NCBI GenBank assembly: GCA_947372405.1
Contig: CANBTO010000336.1
Span: forward strand, 1-6,028
Length of the DNA: 6,028 bases
Origin: Verrucomicrobiaceae bacterium
GTDB taxonomy: Bacteria; Verrucomicrobiota; Verrucomicrobiae; Verrucomicrobiales; Akkermansiaceae
Direction of reading: 5' to 3'
Numbering within the stretch: the stretch's first letter is position 1; every line of letters begins with the position of its first letter. Made by a program: the position numbers and the translations under genes. This document shows positions 1 through 6,028 of this stretch, in pieces. The notes below the pieces were generated by a model. The model was not told the origin of the DNA, did no database searches, and saw only the letters and a list, made by a program, of their open reading frames with translations.

Positions 1-1795
1 TGGATAAAAGCAGTTCGTTGAACCAAGGCGTCTCATAACGGAGCAAGTTGCGGTTCGGATCCCGCAGCGCGTCGAACGAGTTTGCGAGGAACAGGTGGGC
101 CGAGGAGTTGGTGTAGTCGCTCTCAACCGCGCGGGTGGCCTCGCGGACGGCGACGTCCCTCATGCCGTTGTATTGATAGAGTTTCGCGAGGTTTGCGCCA
201 CGCACCGCCCGGTCCTCATCGAGCAGCAGCGCGGAGCGGTAGAGCCGGCGGTTGTCATTGAGTTCGATGGATTTTTCCAGTTCGCCGATGGCGAGGTTCG
301 GCTGGTATTGTTCCTGGTGCAGCAAGGCGGAATAGAGCCATGGCGTGGGATCGTTCGGGTCGAGCTGTTTGGCGAGTTTGAGATCCTTCGCGGCTTCCTC
401 GTAACGGCCGTCCTGGCTCATCGCCTTGGCTAGATAACTGTGGAAAACCGAAGAGTTCGGCTCGACGGTGGCGGCGGTCTGGAGATCGATGCGGCCCGCT
501 TCCAGATCGCCCTTTTTGATCTTGGTGAGACCCAGCCCGAGCCAGCCGTTACCGAATCCACCATCGAGTCGGACCGAAGTTTCAAAGGCCGTCCGCGCAT
601 CGACGATGCGGTTCTCACTGCTGAGGATGAAGCCTCGAAGCGCATGGGCGCGGGCGTTTTCCGGAGCTAAGGAGAGGCCTTTCTCAATGGCGGCACGGGC
701 GGCCTTGGTGTGGCCTGCGGAAAACTCCAACTCTGCGAGCCGGGTCCATGCGAAGCCGTTATCGGGAGCCAGTCTGGTGGCCCGCAGCGCCGCGATCCTC
801 GCCTCTTCGAGTTTGGTGCGGGACTGGAGGTAAAAACTTTCCGCCATCGCTTCCGATGCGGTCTTGATTTCATTCACGCGCCACTCGTCGGCCGGCAGGA
901 GAAGCACGGCGGCGATCATCCGGTCCAGAGCGCGTCTTCCGGGATGGGTGATGGGAACTCCTGAGAGAAGTTGGCGTGTTTCGTCCAACCTGCCGACCGC
1001 GAGCAGGACGCCCGCGTGGTAAAGCCGGCCATTGGCATCCCGTGGCGGATTGTCGGGAAGGGTTTTCAGGGCATCCAGCAGATTGCCCTTGCGATAGGCC
1101 GTGATCGATTCCGACCGGGCATCCGACATCGCCACATCGGCCGGATCCAGAACGGCAGGATAATAAAGCGCCCACTGGAGAATGTTCTTTGCATCGATCA
1201 CCGCCGTTCTGCGAGGCGGTTGGCCGGGGCTAGCTTCACCAGCTTGACCGGATTCCAGCAGAATTCGGCCTCCGGAATTTTTCATCTCGACGTGGCCTTC
1301 CAGCACTTGGATGAATGATTTTCCGCCCGGCAGCACTCTTGCGAAAAGTTGCGTGCCGCGCAAGGCGGCGTTCGCTCCGGGGGTCATGATATCCATTTCC
1401 CCATCTTTTTCGCGGCTGAAGATGAAGGCCGCTCCACCCTGCAGATCCAGCTTCGGCTTTCCCGCATCCATCAGCCCACGGGTGATTTCGACGGTGGTGA
1501 ATTGATCGAGGCGGGCGGTGTAAAGGCCTGTTAGGGCCAGAGCGACCCGGCTGTGCTGCCGCGTCCGCACTCGGTCGCCAATGGCCAGCGACTGGTTTTG
1601 CGTGGCCTTGATCCATTCGCTTTTCCCGCCGGACGCGGTCTGAACGATGTTTCCGATTTCCAGGATGGTCGCATTCTGGGCGCTCAAAACCCCGGTCAAA
1701 AGCAAAGCAGCCGAAACAGTGCCGATGGCCGGAAACCTTCGGCATTTCCCATATTCAAGACGGGTGGAGAAAAACATCCACATACCAGCGAGCAT
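1..1795 (-). CDS. Exported FecR-domain protein with TPR repeats (3' end beyond the window)
   Basis: The reading frame is open from the left edge to an ATG at 1795, giving 598 visible residues; the C-terminus lies outside. An N-terminal signal-like segment has basic residues (RLEYGKCRR, 12-20) and then a hydrophobic core ending LLLTGVLSAQ (31-40). A FecR-type domain spans about 70-185, with LAIGDRVRTRQ, LRGTQLFARV (145-154) and VLEGHVEM (164-171). A linker carries NILQWALYYPAVLDP (204-218). At least five gap-free 34-residue TPR units follow (346-515), and a probable further one near 535-568. FecR domains are known as periplasmic signalling modules and TPRs as protein-binding scaffolds; the specific role here is unknown. 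ATGs at 1783 and 1777 are equally possible starts. An in-frame ATG at 1915 would add 40 residues ahead of the signal segment and is less likely. No start has a good Shine-Dalgarno. Similar proteins, as I recall them, continue into an outer-membrane barrel-like region, which cannot be tested here. Confidence 0.88.
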   Translation of the reverse strand, partial: MLAGMWMFFSTRLEYGKCRRFPAIGTVSAALLLTGVLSAQNATILEIGNIVQTASGGKSEWIKATQNQSLAIGDRVRTRQHSRVALALTGLYTARLDQFTTVEITRGLMDAGKPKLDLQGGAAFIFSREKDGEMDIMTPGANAALRGTQLFARVLPGGKSFIQVLEGHVEMKNSGGRILLESGQAGEASPGQPPRRTAVIDAKNILQWALYYPAVLDPADVAMSDARSESITAYRKGNLLDALKTLPDNPPRDANGRLYHAGVLLAVGRLDETRQLLSGVPITHPGRRALDRMIAAVLLLPADEWRVNEIKTASEAMAESFYLQSRTKLEEARIAALRATRLAPDNGFAWTRLAELEFSAGHTKAARAAIEKGLSLAPENARAHALRGFILSSENRIVDARTAFETSVRLDGGFGNGWLGLGLTKIKKGDLEAGRIDLQTAATVEPNSSVFHSYLAKAMSQDGRYEEAAKDLKLAKQLDPNDPTPWLYSALLHQEQYQPNLAIGELEKSIELNDNRRLYRSALLLDEDRAVRGANLAKLYQYNGMRDVAVREATRAVESDYTNSSAHLFLANSFDALRDPNRNLLRYETPWFNELLLS

Positions 1796-1855
1796 GGTCG
1801 GAGTCGGGCGATCTGTTGGAATCCTCGCGGTCAAAAGAGGAAGGGTGGAGAGAGT

Positions 1856-1885
1856 TTTACAATCATGCAAAGGGCCAAAAAGCAA
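1856..1885 (-). promoter_or_regulatory. Weak candidate sigma-70-like promoter for the FecR-TPR gene
   Basis: On the minus strand, TTGCTT (1885-1880) is followed after 18 bases by TGTAAA (1861-1856), about 60 bases before the ATG at 1795. Both hexamers match the consensus only partly. A better -35 match, TTGACA at 1971-1966, has no acceptable -10 at 16-18 bases. If the FecR gene started at 1915, this site would lie inside it. Confidence 0.18.
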
Positions 1886-1966
1886 GTTTCGTGCTGAAAA
1901 TCTAGTCAATTCCATTGTTGCATGGAAACAGGCCCGCCCTTCCGCATTCCTTGCGCCACATCGGCT

Positions 1967-1991
1967 GTCAACCGGAGCCGCTACGGCTGAC
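1967..1991 (-). terminator. Hairpin downstream of the cyclase stop, without a U-tract
   Basis: In the minus-strand RNA, GUCAGCCG (1991-1984) can pair with CGGUUGAC (1974-1967) across a 9-base loop, giving an 8-bp stem with one G-U pair. It begins about 30 bases after the cyclase stop codon. An alternative 5-bp stem, AGCCG-CTA-CGGCT (1976-1988), competes with it. No run of U follows, so this is not a canonical intrinsic terminator. It may protect the 3' end of the cyclase mRNA or attenuate read-through into the FecR gene. Confidence 0.3.
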
Positions 1992-2021
1992 GGGCTGGGC
2001 CTGGATCCGCTGATGACACTG

Positions 2022-4169
2022 TCACTTTTCCTTGAGATCGATGATACCGTCCACGACCAGTTGTTTCGACTGGATGAGATTGATAAAGAACAGCGAAGGT
2101 CCGTCTCCGCGCGTGCCCCGACTGGTAATAACATCGTTGAAAAGCGCGAGAGCCTGCGAAGCCTCGCCTGCCTCGAGAGCAGCGATGGCTTCGTGGTATG
2201 TCCCGATCCATTCCGGTTCCCTATGCTCCACCACCGGACCGATCAACTCATGGACGACCGTGACTTGGGTGCGGCCTTTGAATCTGAATCTGCCTATCCG
2301 TCGCGAGCGAAACTCGACACCTAGTCGGGATTGGACCGCTTCGCTCATGAGAATATGGGTGCCCAGCATCTTGTTAAGGCCTTCGAGGCGGGAGCTGAGA
2401 TTGACCGCGTCTCCGATCAAAGTGTAATCCATGTGCCGGAGGCTGCCGACATTGCCCGCGACGACTTCGTCAAAATGCAGTCCGATCCGGGTTCGCAGTT
2501 CGACTCCCTCGACAAAAAACTTGTCGTTCTCAAACAGCTTCCACGCCGCGCGGGCGGACTTGGCCGGAGCATCCGTGTCGGCCAGAGGAACTCCCCATGC
2601 GGCGAAAATCGCATCTCCCAGGAACTTGATGATCACTCCGTCATGATCGAAGATACTACCGGTCGTGCGCTGGAAATAGTCATTGAGGACCTCGACGATC
2701 CGCGCGGGATCACGGACCCTCTCGCACATGTCGGTGAAGCCTTCAAGGTCGGTGAACATGATGGCAGCATGGATTTTTTCACCGCCGAGATTGGCACTGA
2801 AGTTCTGGGCGGTCATCCGGTCCAGCATCTGAGGAGACAGGTATTTGGCAAACGCTTCGCGCAGAGCGGTTTGTTCCTGCGTGATTTTCACCCGGAAGAA
2901 CCTTTCGACATAGGAATGGGCGGCACTGCCCCAGACCAACGCCAGCGGGACCTGCACGAACGCGACCGCGCTCCACGGAAACCAGATCCTGCCATGTTCG
3001 ATGAGGAGATATCCAGCCGTTCCGCATGCAATCACGGATGCGATAGCGGTGAGGATTCCGGAAACCGGACGCATGAAGGTGAAACAGGCCCCCGCCAGGA
3101 TTCCTGTGATGATGATCAGGATCCGGTCGAAGCCCGGACTGGCGCGCTTCAGCCAATTCCCCAGCATGAGATTGGCCAGACCGTTGGCCTGAACTTCCAC
3201 GCCACTCATGAGCGGCATTTTCCGCCCTAACCGGAAACGATGGTACGGAGTCGAAAACAGATCGTTGCCAAGTGCATCACCGAGAATGGATGGTTCGCCA
3301 CCTATGACAACGATCTTGCCGCGAAAAAGCTCCGGATTGAATTCTCCGGAAACCACGCTATCTGCGCCACATGAGAAGAATGGATTCGGCGCAGACCGAT
3401 CCTTCGGATCTGTTGGAGGACCTGCATAATTCAGCCAGCGGGTCTCCATCCGGCGGTTTTCCTCAAGATTTGCTCCAAGCGCAGTGGCTGCCTTCCAAAT
3501 CATCGAAGGTTCGTCGACCGTGCCAACGGAAAGTTTGCGGATGGTGAAGGCTTTGTCGTCCTGGGACACGATGCCGAAATCATCGGCCGCAGCGAGGAGT
3601 TGGTCCGTAGGGGGAATCAATTGTTCGCCGGCGATGCCGGACCGGTTGAAGGTTTTCCGTTCGCATGCCAGGAAGACATATCGCCGCGGACGTCCAGCAA
3701 CGGGCACCCCGTCCGGATCGACCCCGCGGAACCTGCGGATGGCTGCCGCAAATTCCTTATCGACTTCGGGATTCCTGGATTCGGTGTCAAAAACGATGTC
3801 ATACAGCACCGCCTTCGCCCCGGCTCCGGCCAGCTTGTCGAGAATCGCGGCCTGCGGTTTGCGGTCGAGCAAACCATGATCGAGATTGTTTATATAGACG
3901 ATGCTGATGCCGGAACCACCGCCCGCCTGATGATTCATCATGAAGAATGGTATGTCATAGCTTAGGGACACGAAGGGTTCCCCCGGCTTGTTGAGGGCAA
4001 TCAGACCCGCTGAAACCGCCAGCATGACACCAACAAGTGCCGCCGTAATCCGGGTGCCACACTCGGTCCGGCGAACGATTCCCATGGTTTCCAGTAGGGT
4101 GGGTTTCCGCATTGGGGGATCGTCGATTCTGCATGCTGGGCATCCGGCACACAGCCGATAATCCCTCAT
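2022..4169 (-). CDS. CHASE2-domain class III adenylate cyclase, membrane-bound
   Basis: This complete 715-residue protein has the standard order of CHASE2 cyclases. One transmembrane segment (about 41-59) is followed by an extracytoplasmic CHASE2 sensor (about 68-340, with AKAVLYDIVFD and the closing MSGVEVQANGLANLML). Three further membrane segments (about 348-366, 370-392, 397-417) lead to a linker helix (427-452) and a cytoplasmic cyclase domain (about 466-640). Catalytic positions are all present: metal-binding D474 (MFTDLEGFT) and D519 (KFLGDA), base-selecting K515 and T583 (DYTLIGDAVN), and N590 and R594. Lys with Thr indicates ATP as substrate and the IIIb subgroup, so the expected product is cAMP. 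A helical tail (about 653-705) is usual for the family. The start is uncertain: ATGs at 4112 and 4085 would drop 19 or 28 residues and keep the first membrane segment; 4085 has a weak GGA upstream. The ligand of the CHASE2 domain is unknown. Confidence 0.93.
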   Translation of the reverse strand: MRDYRLCAGCPACRIDDPPMRKPTLLETMGIVRRTECGTRITAALVGVMLAVSAGLIALNKPGEPFVSLSYDIPFFMMNHQAGGGSGISIVYINNLDHGLLDRKPQAAILDKLAGAGAKAVLYDIVFDTESRNPEVDKEFAAAIRRFRGVDPDGVPVAGRPRRYVFLACERKTFNRSGIAGEQLIPPTDQLLAAADDFGIVSQDDKAFTIRKLSVGTVDEPSMIWKAATALGANLEENRRMETRWLNYAGPPTDPKDRSAPNPFFSCGADSVVSGEFNPELFRGKIVVIGGEPSILGDALGNDLFSTPYHRFRLGRKMPLMSGVEVQANGLANLMLGNWLKRASPGFDRILIIITGILAGACFTFMRPVSGILTAIASVIACGTAGYLLIEHGRIWFPWSAVAFVQVPLALVWGSAAHSYVERFFRVKITQEQTALREAFAKYLSPQMLDRMTAQNFSANLGGEKIHAAIMFTDLEGFTDMCERVRDPARIVEVLNDYFQRTTGSIFDHDGVIIKFLGDAIFAAWGVPLADTDAPAKSARAAWKLFENDKFFVEGVELRTRIGLHFDEVVAGNVGSLRHMDYTLIGDAVNLSSRLEGLNKMLGTHILMSEAVQSRLGVEFRSRRIGRFRFKGRTQVTVVHELIGPVVEHREPEWIGTYHEAIAALEAGEASQALALFNDVITSRGTRGDGPSLFFINLIQSKQLVVDGIIDLKEK

Positions 4170-4207
4170 TCGCCAGAGGCCATTCTCATTTCCGCAGACT
4201 CAAGGCA

Positions 4208-4250
4208 ACCGGAAATTCAGCCCGACACCGGAAATTCAGCCCACCGGAAA
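4208..4250. repeat. Two and a half direct repeats of 19/16-bp spacing
   Basis: ACCGGAAATTCAGCCC occurs exactly twice, at 4208-4223 and 4227-4242, a 19-bp period. A third partial copy, ACCGGAAA, follows at 4243-4250. The array lies 39-81 bases upstream of the cyclase ATG at 4169 and about 185 bases upstream of the divergent gene. Tandem sites this close to a start often bind a regulator. Multiple short repeats of this kind are also found at the ends of IS21-type elements, but no transposase is visible here. Confidence 0.75.
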
Positions 4251-4290
4251 CGGCTAACGGGAGAAGACGCCGCCAAACCAGGCGGATACG

Positions 4291-4300
4291 GCTGTACAGC
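4291..4300. promoter_or_regulatory. 10-bp perfect palindrome GCTGTACAGC
   Basis: GCTGTACAGC reads the same on both strands and lies in the divergent intergenic region. It could be a dimeric operator half or core. It does not extend beyond 10 bp, and its length allows chance occurrence. Confidence 0.2.
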
Positions 4301-4414
4301 GGTGTTCGATTGCCAAGTTTTTCACGCCCAGAAACGCTCACTACCACACCCATCGTATTCCTCATTTACGAAGTAGAGTCCGTCAGTTTGCATTTGATCT
4401 TGCCGTCCAGCACT

Positions 4415-4436
4415 TGCGTCCTTCAGCATGGACGCA
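4415..4436 (+). promoter_or_regulatory. Hairpin covering the ribosome-binding region and start codon of the repeat-protein gene
   Basis: TGCGTCC (4415-4421) pairs perfectly with GGACGCA (4430-4436) across an 8-base loop. The 3' arm contains the only Shine-Dalgarno-like GGA and the A of the start ATG at 4436. Folding in the mRNA would hide the initiation site. The loop and 3' arm also contain ATG GAC GCA TGA (4428-4439), a three-codon upstream frame whose stop overlaps the main start as ATGA. Confidence 0.35.
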
Positions 4437-6028
4437 TGATTCCATCCCGTATCCGCTGGTCCTTCCTGCTGCTCGCCCAGGCGGTTTTCGCCTTCTGCGC
4501 AGATACCGCGATTGGCGCAAACAACGACAACTTCGCCAACGCGCAGGTGCTCCCGGGCTATTCCGGCACGGTGACCGGTGACAACATCAACGCCACCAAG
4601 GAACTTGGTGAGCCCGACCACGCCGGAAACCCGGGCGGCGCCTCGGTTTGGTATCGCTGGAAGGCCCCCTACACCAGCACGGCCACCATCGACACCTACG
4701 GGAGCAACTTCGACACGGTGCTCGCCGTTTATACCGGCAATGCCGTTGGCGGCCTGACCGAAATCGCCAGCAACAACAACGCTTCCACGGTGATCGGCCC
4801 GAGCCTGGTCACTTTCAATGCGGTGGCCGGCACGGTCTATCGGATCGCCGTGGATGGCACCAATCCGGATACCGGCGCGGCTACCGGGGCGATCACGCTC
4901 AACTACGTGCAGAGCACGCCGGAGATCGCGGTCGAGCAACCGCTGGGCACGGACATCCCGGACACCGGTGCCAGGGACTTCGGCGGCGTTCTGGTCGGCT
5001 CCAACAACAGCCTGACCTTCACCATCAACAACCTCGGCGGCGCCGACCTGACCGGCCTGGGGATCAACATCGACGGCACGAATGCTGCCGATTTCACCAT
5101 CACCGCAAGCCCGTTGGCACCGGTGTCCCCGGGAAAAAGCACGACGTTCACCGTGCAATTCGCCCCAACTACCTCGGGCAGCGAGTCCGCCACGCTCCAC
5201 ATCGCCAACAACGACGCGAATGAAAACCCGTTCGACATCACGCTCACAGGCACCGGGCTTGCGCCGGAAATCGCCGTCGAACAACCGGTGGGGACCGACA
5301 TCCCCGACAGTGGCTCCAAAGACTTCGGCAACGTCCTGGTCGGCTCCAACAACAGCCTGACCTTCACCATCCTCAACAGCGGAAACGCCGACCTCGCCGG
5401 CTTTGAGATCAGCATCGACGGCCCGAATGCAGCGGATTTCACCGTCACAGCCGACCCGGTGGCCCCCGTGAGCGGCGGAAAAAGCACGACTTTCACCGTT
5501 CAGTTCGCACCCTCGAATCCGGGAACAAGGACCGCCGCGCTGCACCTCGCCAACAACGACAGGAACGAAAACCCGTTCGACATCACGCTGACAGGTGCCG
5601 GGCTCGCGCCGGAAATCGCCGTCGAACAACCTCTTGGCAAAAACGTGCCTGACAACGGCACGCGGGGATTCGGCAACGTCCTGACCGGCTCCAGCCGCAA
5701 CCTGACCTTCAGCATCCTCAACAAAGGAACCGCCAATCTCTCAGGCCTTGGCATCACCATCGACGGCGTGAACGCCGGTGATTTCTCCATCTCCACAAGC
5801 CCGGCAGCTCCGGTGGCACCCGGCGGTAGCACCACCTTCACCGTGCAGTTCACACCTGCCGCCGACGGCCCCAGGACCGCCGCGATCCACATCGAAAACA
5901 ACGATTCGAACGAGAGCCCTTTCAACATCACCCTCACCGGCAACGGAGTCACTCCGGAAATCGCCGTGCAACAACCACCCGGGGTGGATCTTCCCGATAA
6001 CGGCTCGCGTGACTTCGGCAAGGTATTG
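4436..6028 (+). CDS. Exported repeat protein: NDNFANAQ-type beta domain plus tandem choice-of-anchor D domains (3' end beyond the window)
   Basis: The frame is open from an ATG at 4436 to the right edge, giving 531 visible residues. A Sec-type signal peptide is clear: basic residues in MIPSRIRW, a hydrophobic stretch FLLLAQAVFAF, and probable cleavage near AIGA (25-28). Residues 29-160 form a beta-rich domain with NDNFANAQ, GEPDHAGNPGGASVWYRW and FDTVLAVYTG, resembling the PPC-like modules common in Verrucomicrobiota surface proteins. From residue 162 there are three complete 115-residue repeats and the start of a fourth. Each carries FTVQF.P and NND..E.PF.ITLTG, the hallmark of choice-of-anchor D (ASH-like) Ig folds. 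The protein is expected outside the cell or on its surface, perhaps in adhesion or matrix; no catalytic motif is seen. An upstream ATG at 4428 is out of frame. Any C-terminal sorting signal lies beyond the window. Confidence 0.9.
   Translation, partial: MIPSRIRWSFLLLAQAVFAFCADTAIGANNDNFANAQVLPGYSGTVTGDNINATKELGEPDHAGNPGGASVWYRWKAPYTSTATIDTYGSNFDTVLAVYTGNAVGGLTEIASNNNASTVIGPSLVTFNAVAGTVYRIAVDGTNPDTGAATGAITLNYVQSTPEIAVEQPLGTDIPDTGARDFGGVLVGSNNSLTFTINNLGGADLTGLGINIDGTNAADFTITASPLAPVSPGKSTTFTVQFAPTTSGSESATLHIANNDANENPFDITLTGTGLAPEIAVEQPVGTDIPDSGSKDFGNVLVGSNNSLTFTILNSGNADLAGFEISIDGPNAADFTVTADPVAPVSGGKSTTFTVQFAPSNPGTRTAALHLANNDRNENPFDITLTGAGLAPEIAVEQPLGKNVPDNGTRGFGNVLTGSSRNLTFSILNKGTANLSGLGITIDGVNAGDFSISTSPAAPVAPGGSTTFTVQFTPAADGPRTAAIHIENNDSNESPFNITLTGNGVTPEIAVQQPPGVDLPDNGSRDFGKVL
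4919..6028 (+). repeat. In-frame 345-bp tandem repeats encoding Ig-like domains
   Basis: Units begin at 4919, 5264, 5609 and 5954, each with PEIAV[EQ]QP, and are exactly 345 bp (115 codons) apart with no insertion or deletion. By hand alignment, units 1 and 2 share about 77% of residues and units 2 and 3 about 61%. Units 1 and 2 share a 36-base identical block (4991-5026 and 5336-5371). The fourth unit is cut by the window edge after 25 codons. Confidence 0.92.

Larger units (their letters stand above)
1796..2021. other. Intergenic gap between cyclase and FecR-TPR gene
   Basis: This 226-bp stretch separates two minus-strand genes. It holds a hairpin near the cyclase stop and only weak promoter-like hexamers. 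The FecR frame stays open upstream to an ATG at 1915, so part of the gap could be coding if that start were used. The gap is long enough that the FecR gene may have its own promoter, but transcription from the cyclase promoter is equally possible. Confidence 0.6.
4170..4435. other. Divergent intergenic regulatory region
   Basis: This 266-bp stretch separates the 5' ends of the minus-strand cyclase and the plus-strand repeat protein, so it must hold whatever drives both. I find no convincing -35/-10 pair for either direction. It does contain a short direct repeat (4208-4250), a 5-bp GC stem (CCGCC 4270-4274 with GGCGG 4281-4285), a 10-bp perfect palindrome (4291-4300) and a start-codon hairpin (4415-4436). 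No small gene with credible coding character is seen. Confidence 0.6.

Noticed and set aside
1236..1745. A 169-codon minus-strand frame within the FecR region
   Set aside because: It is one frame off the true reading frame, which encodes the FecR motifs and is open throughout; the shifted protein is rich in Arg, His, Pro and Gly, as shadows are.
1831..1866. An 11-residue minus-strand frame (ATG at 1866) ahead of the FecR-TPR gene, considered as a leader peptide
   Set aside because: It has no ribosome-binding site, no run of a single amino acid and no associated attenuator fold; frames of this size are expected by chance.
1647..2324. A 225-codon plus-strand frame crossing the intergenic gap
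   Set aside because: It overlaps the antisense of both neighbouring genes and its protein resembles no family; there is no ribosome-binding site.
2331..3230. A 299-codon plus-strand frame inside the cyclase gene
   Set aside because: It lies opposite the catalytic and membrane part of a fully conserved cyclase and shows no domain or composition of its own.
4270..4285. CCGCC/GGCGG stem in the divergent region, considered as a terminator
   Set aside because: Only five base pairs with no following T-run on either strand, and both flanking genes start here, so no terminator is expected.
4491..4503. Possible lipobox around C21 of the repeat protein
   Set aside because: The residues before the cysteine (V-F-A-F) do not fit a lipobox, which needs a small residue just before Cys; an ordinary signal peptide is the better reading.
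4322..5629. A 435-codon open frame on the minus strand opposite the repeat-protein gene
   Set aside because: It is antisense to a gene with a clear signal peptide and domain repeats. Its own internal repetition mirrors the 345-bp repeats and its protein has no recognisable fold, so it is a codon-bias shadow.

Overview
The window looks like a piece of a Verrucomicrobiota chromosome (perhaps Verrucomicrobiaceae, Luteolibacter-like). This is inferred from moderately high G+C, scarce Shine-Dalgarno sequences, and protein architectures familiar from that phylum: a FecR-plus-TPR envelope protein, a CHASE2 cyclase, and an exported protein made of tandem 'choice-of-anchor D' Ig-like repeats behind an N-terminal NDNFANAQ-type domain. 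No rRNA, tRNA, CRISPR array, transposase or phage gene is visible.

Layout. (1) Positions 1-1795, minus strand: the N-terminal 598 residues of an exported FecR-domain protein with at least five exact 34-residue TPR units; it runs off the left edge. (2) 1796-2021: a 226-bp gap with a stable hairpin just after the cyclase stop and no clear promoter. (3) 2022-4169, minus: a complete membrane-bound CHASE2-class III nucleotide cyclase with all six catalytic positions intact; the Lys/Thr pair points to an adenylyl cyclase of the IIIb type. (4) 4170-4435: a 266-bp divergent intergenic region with a 19-bp-period direct repeat, a 10-bp perfect palindrome, and a 7-bp-stem hairpin ending on the next start codon. 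(5) 4436-6028, plus: the N-terminal 531 residues of a secreted or surface repeat protein; it runs off the right edge.

How the genes may work together. The cyclase and the FecR-TPR gene lie in the same direction. They plausibly form a signalling pair: an extracytoplasmic CHASE2 sensor driving cytoplasmic cAMP synthesis, next to an envelope FecR/TPR protein that could supply or receive the signal. This is inference from adjacency and domain content. The divergent surface protein shares the regulatory intergenic region and could be a co-regulated or simply neighbouring envelope component. Both partial genes are open to the window edge, so their C-termini, including any barrel or sorting domain, cannot be seen.
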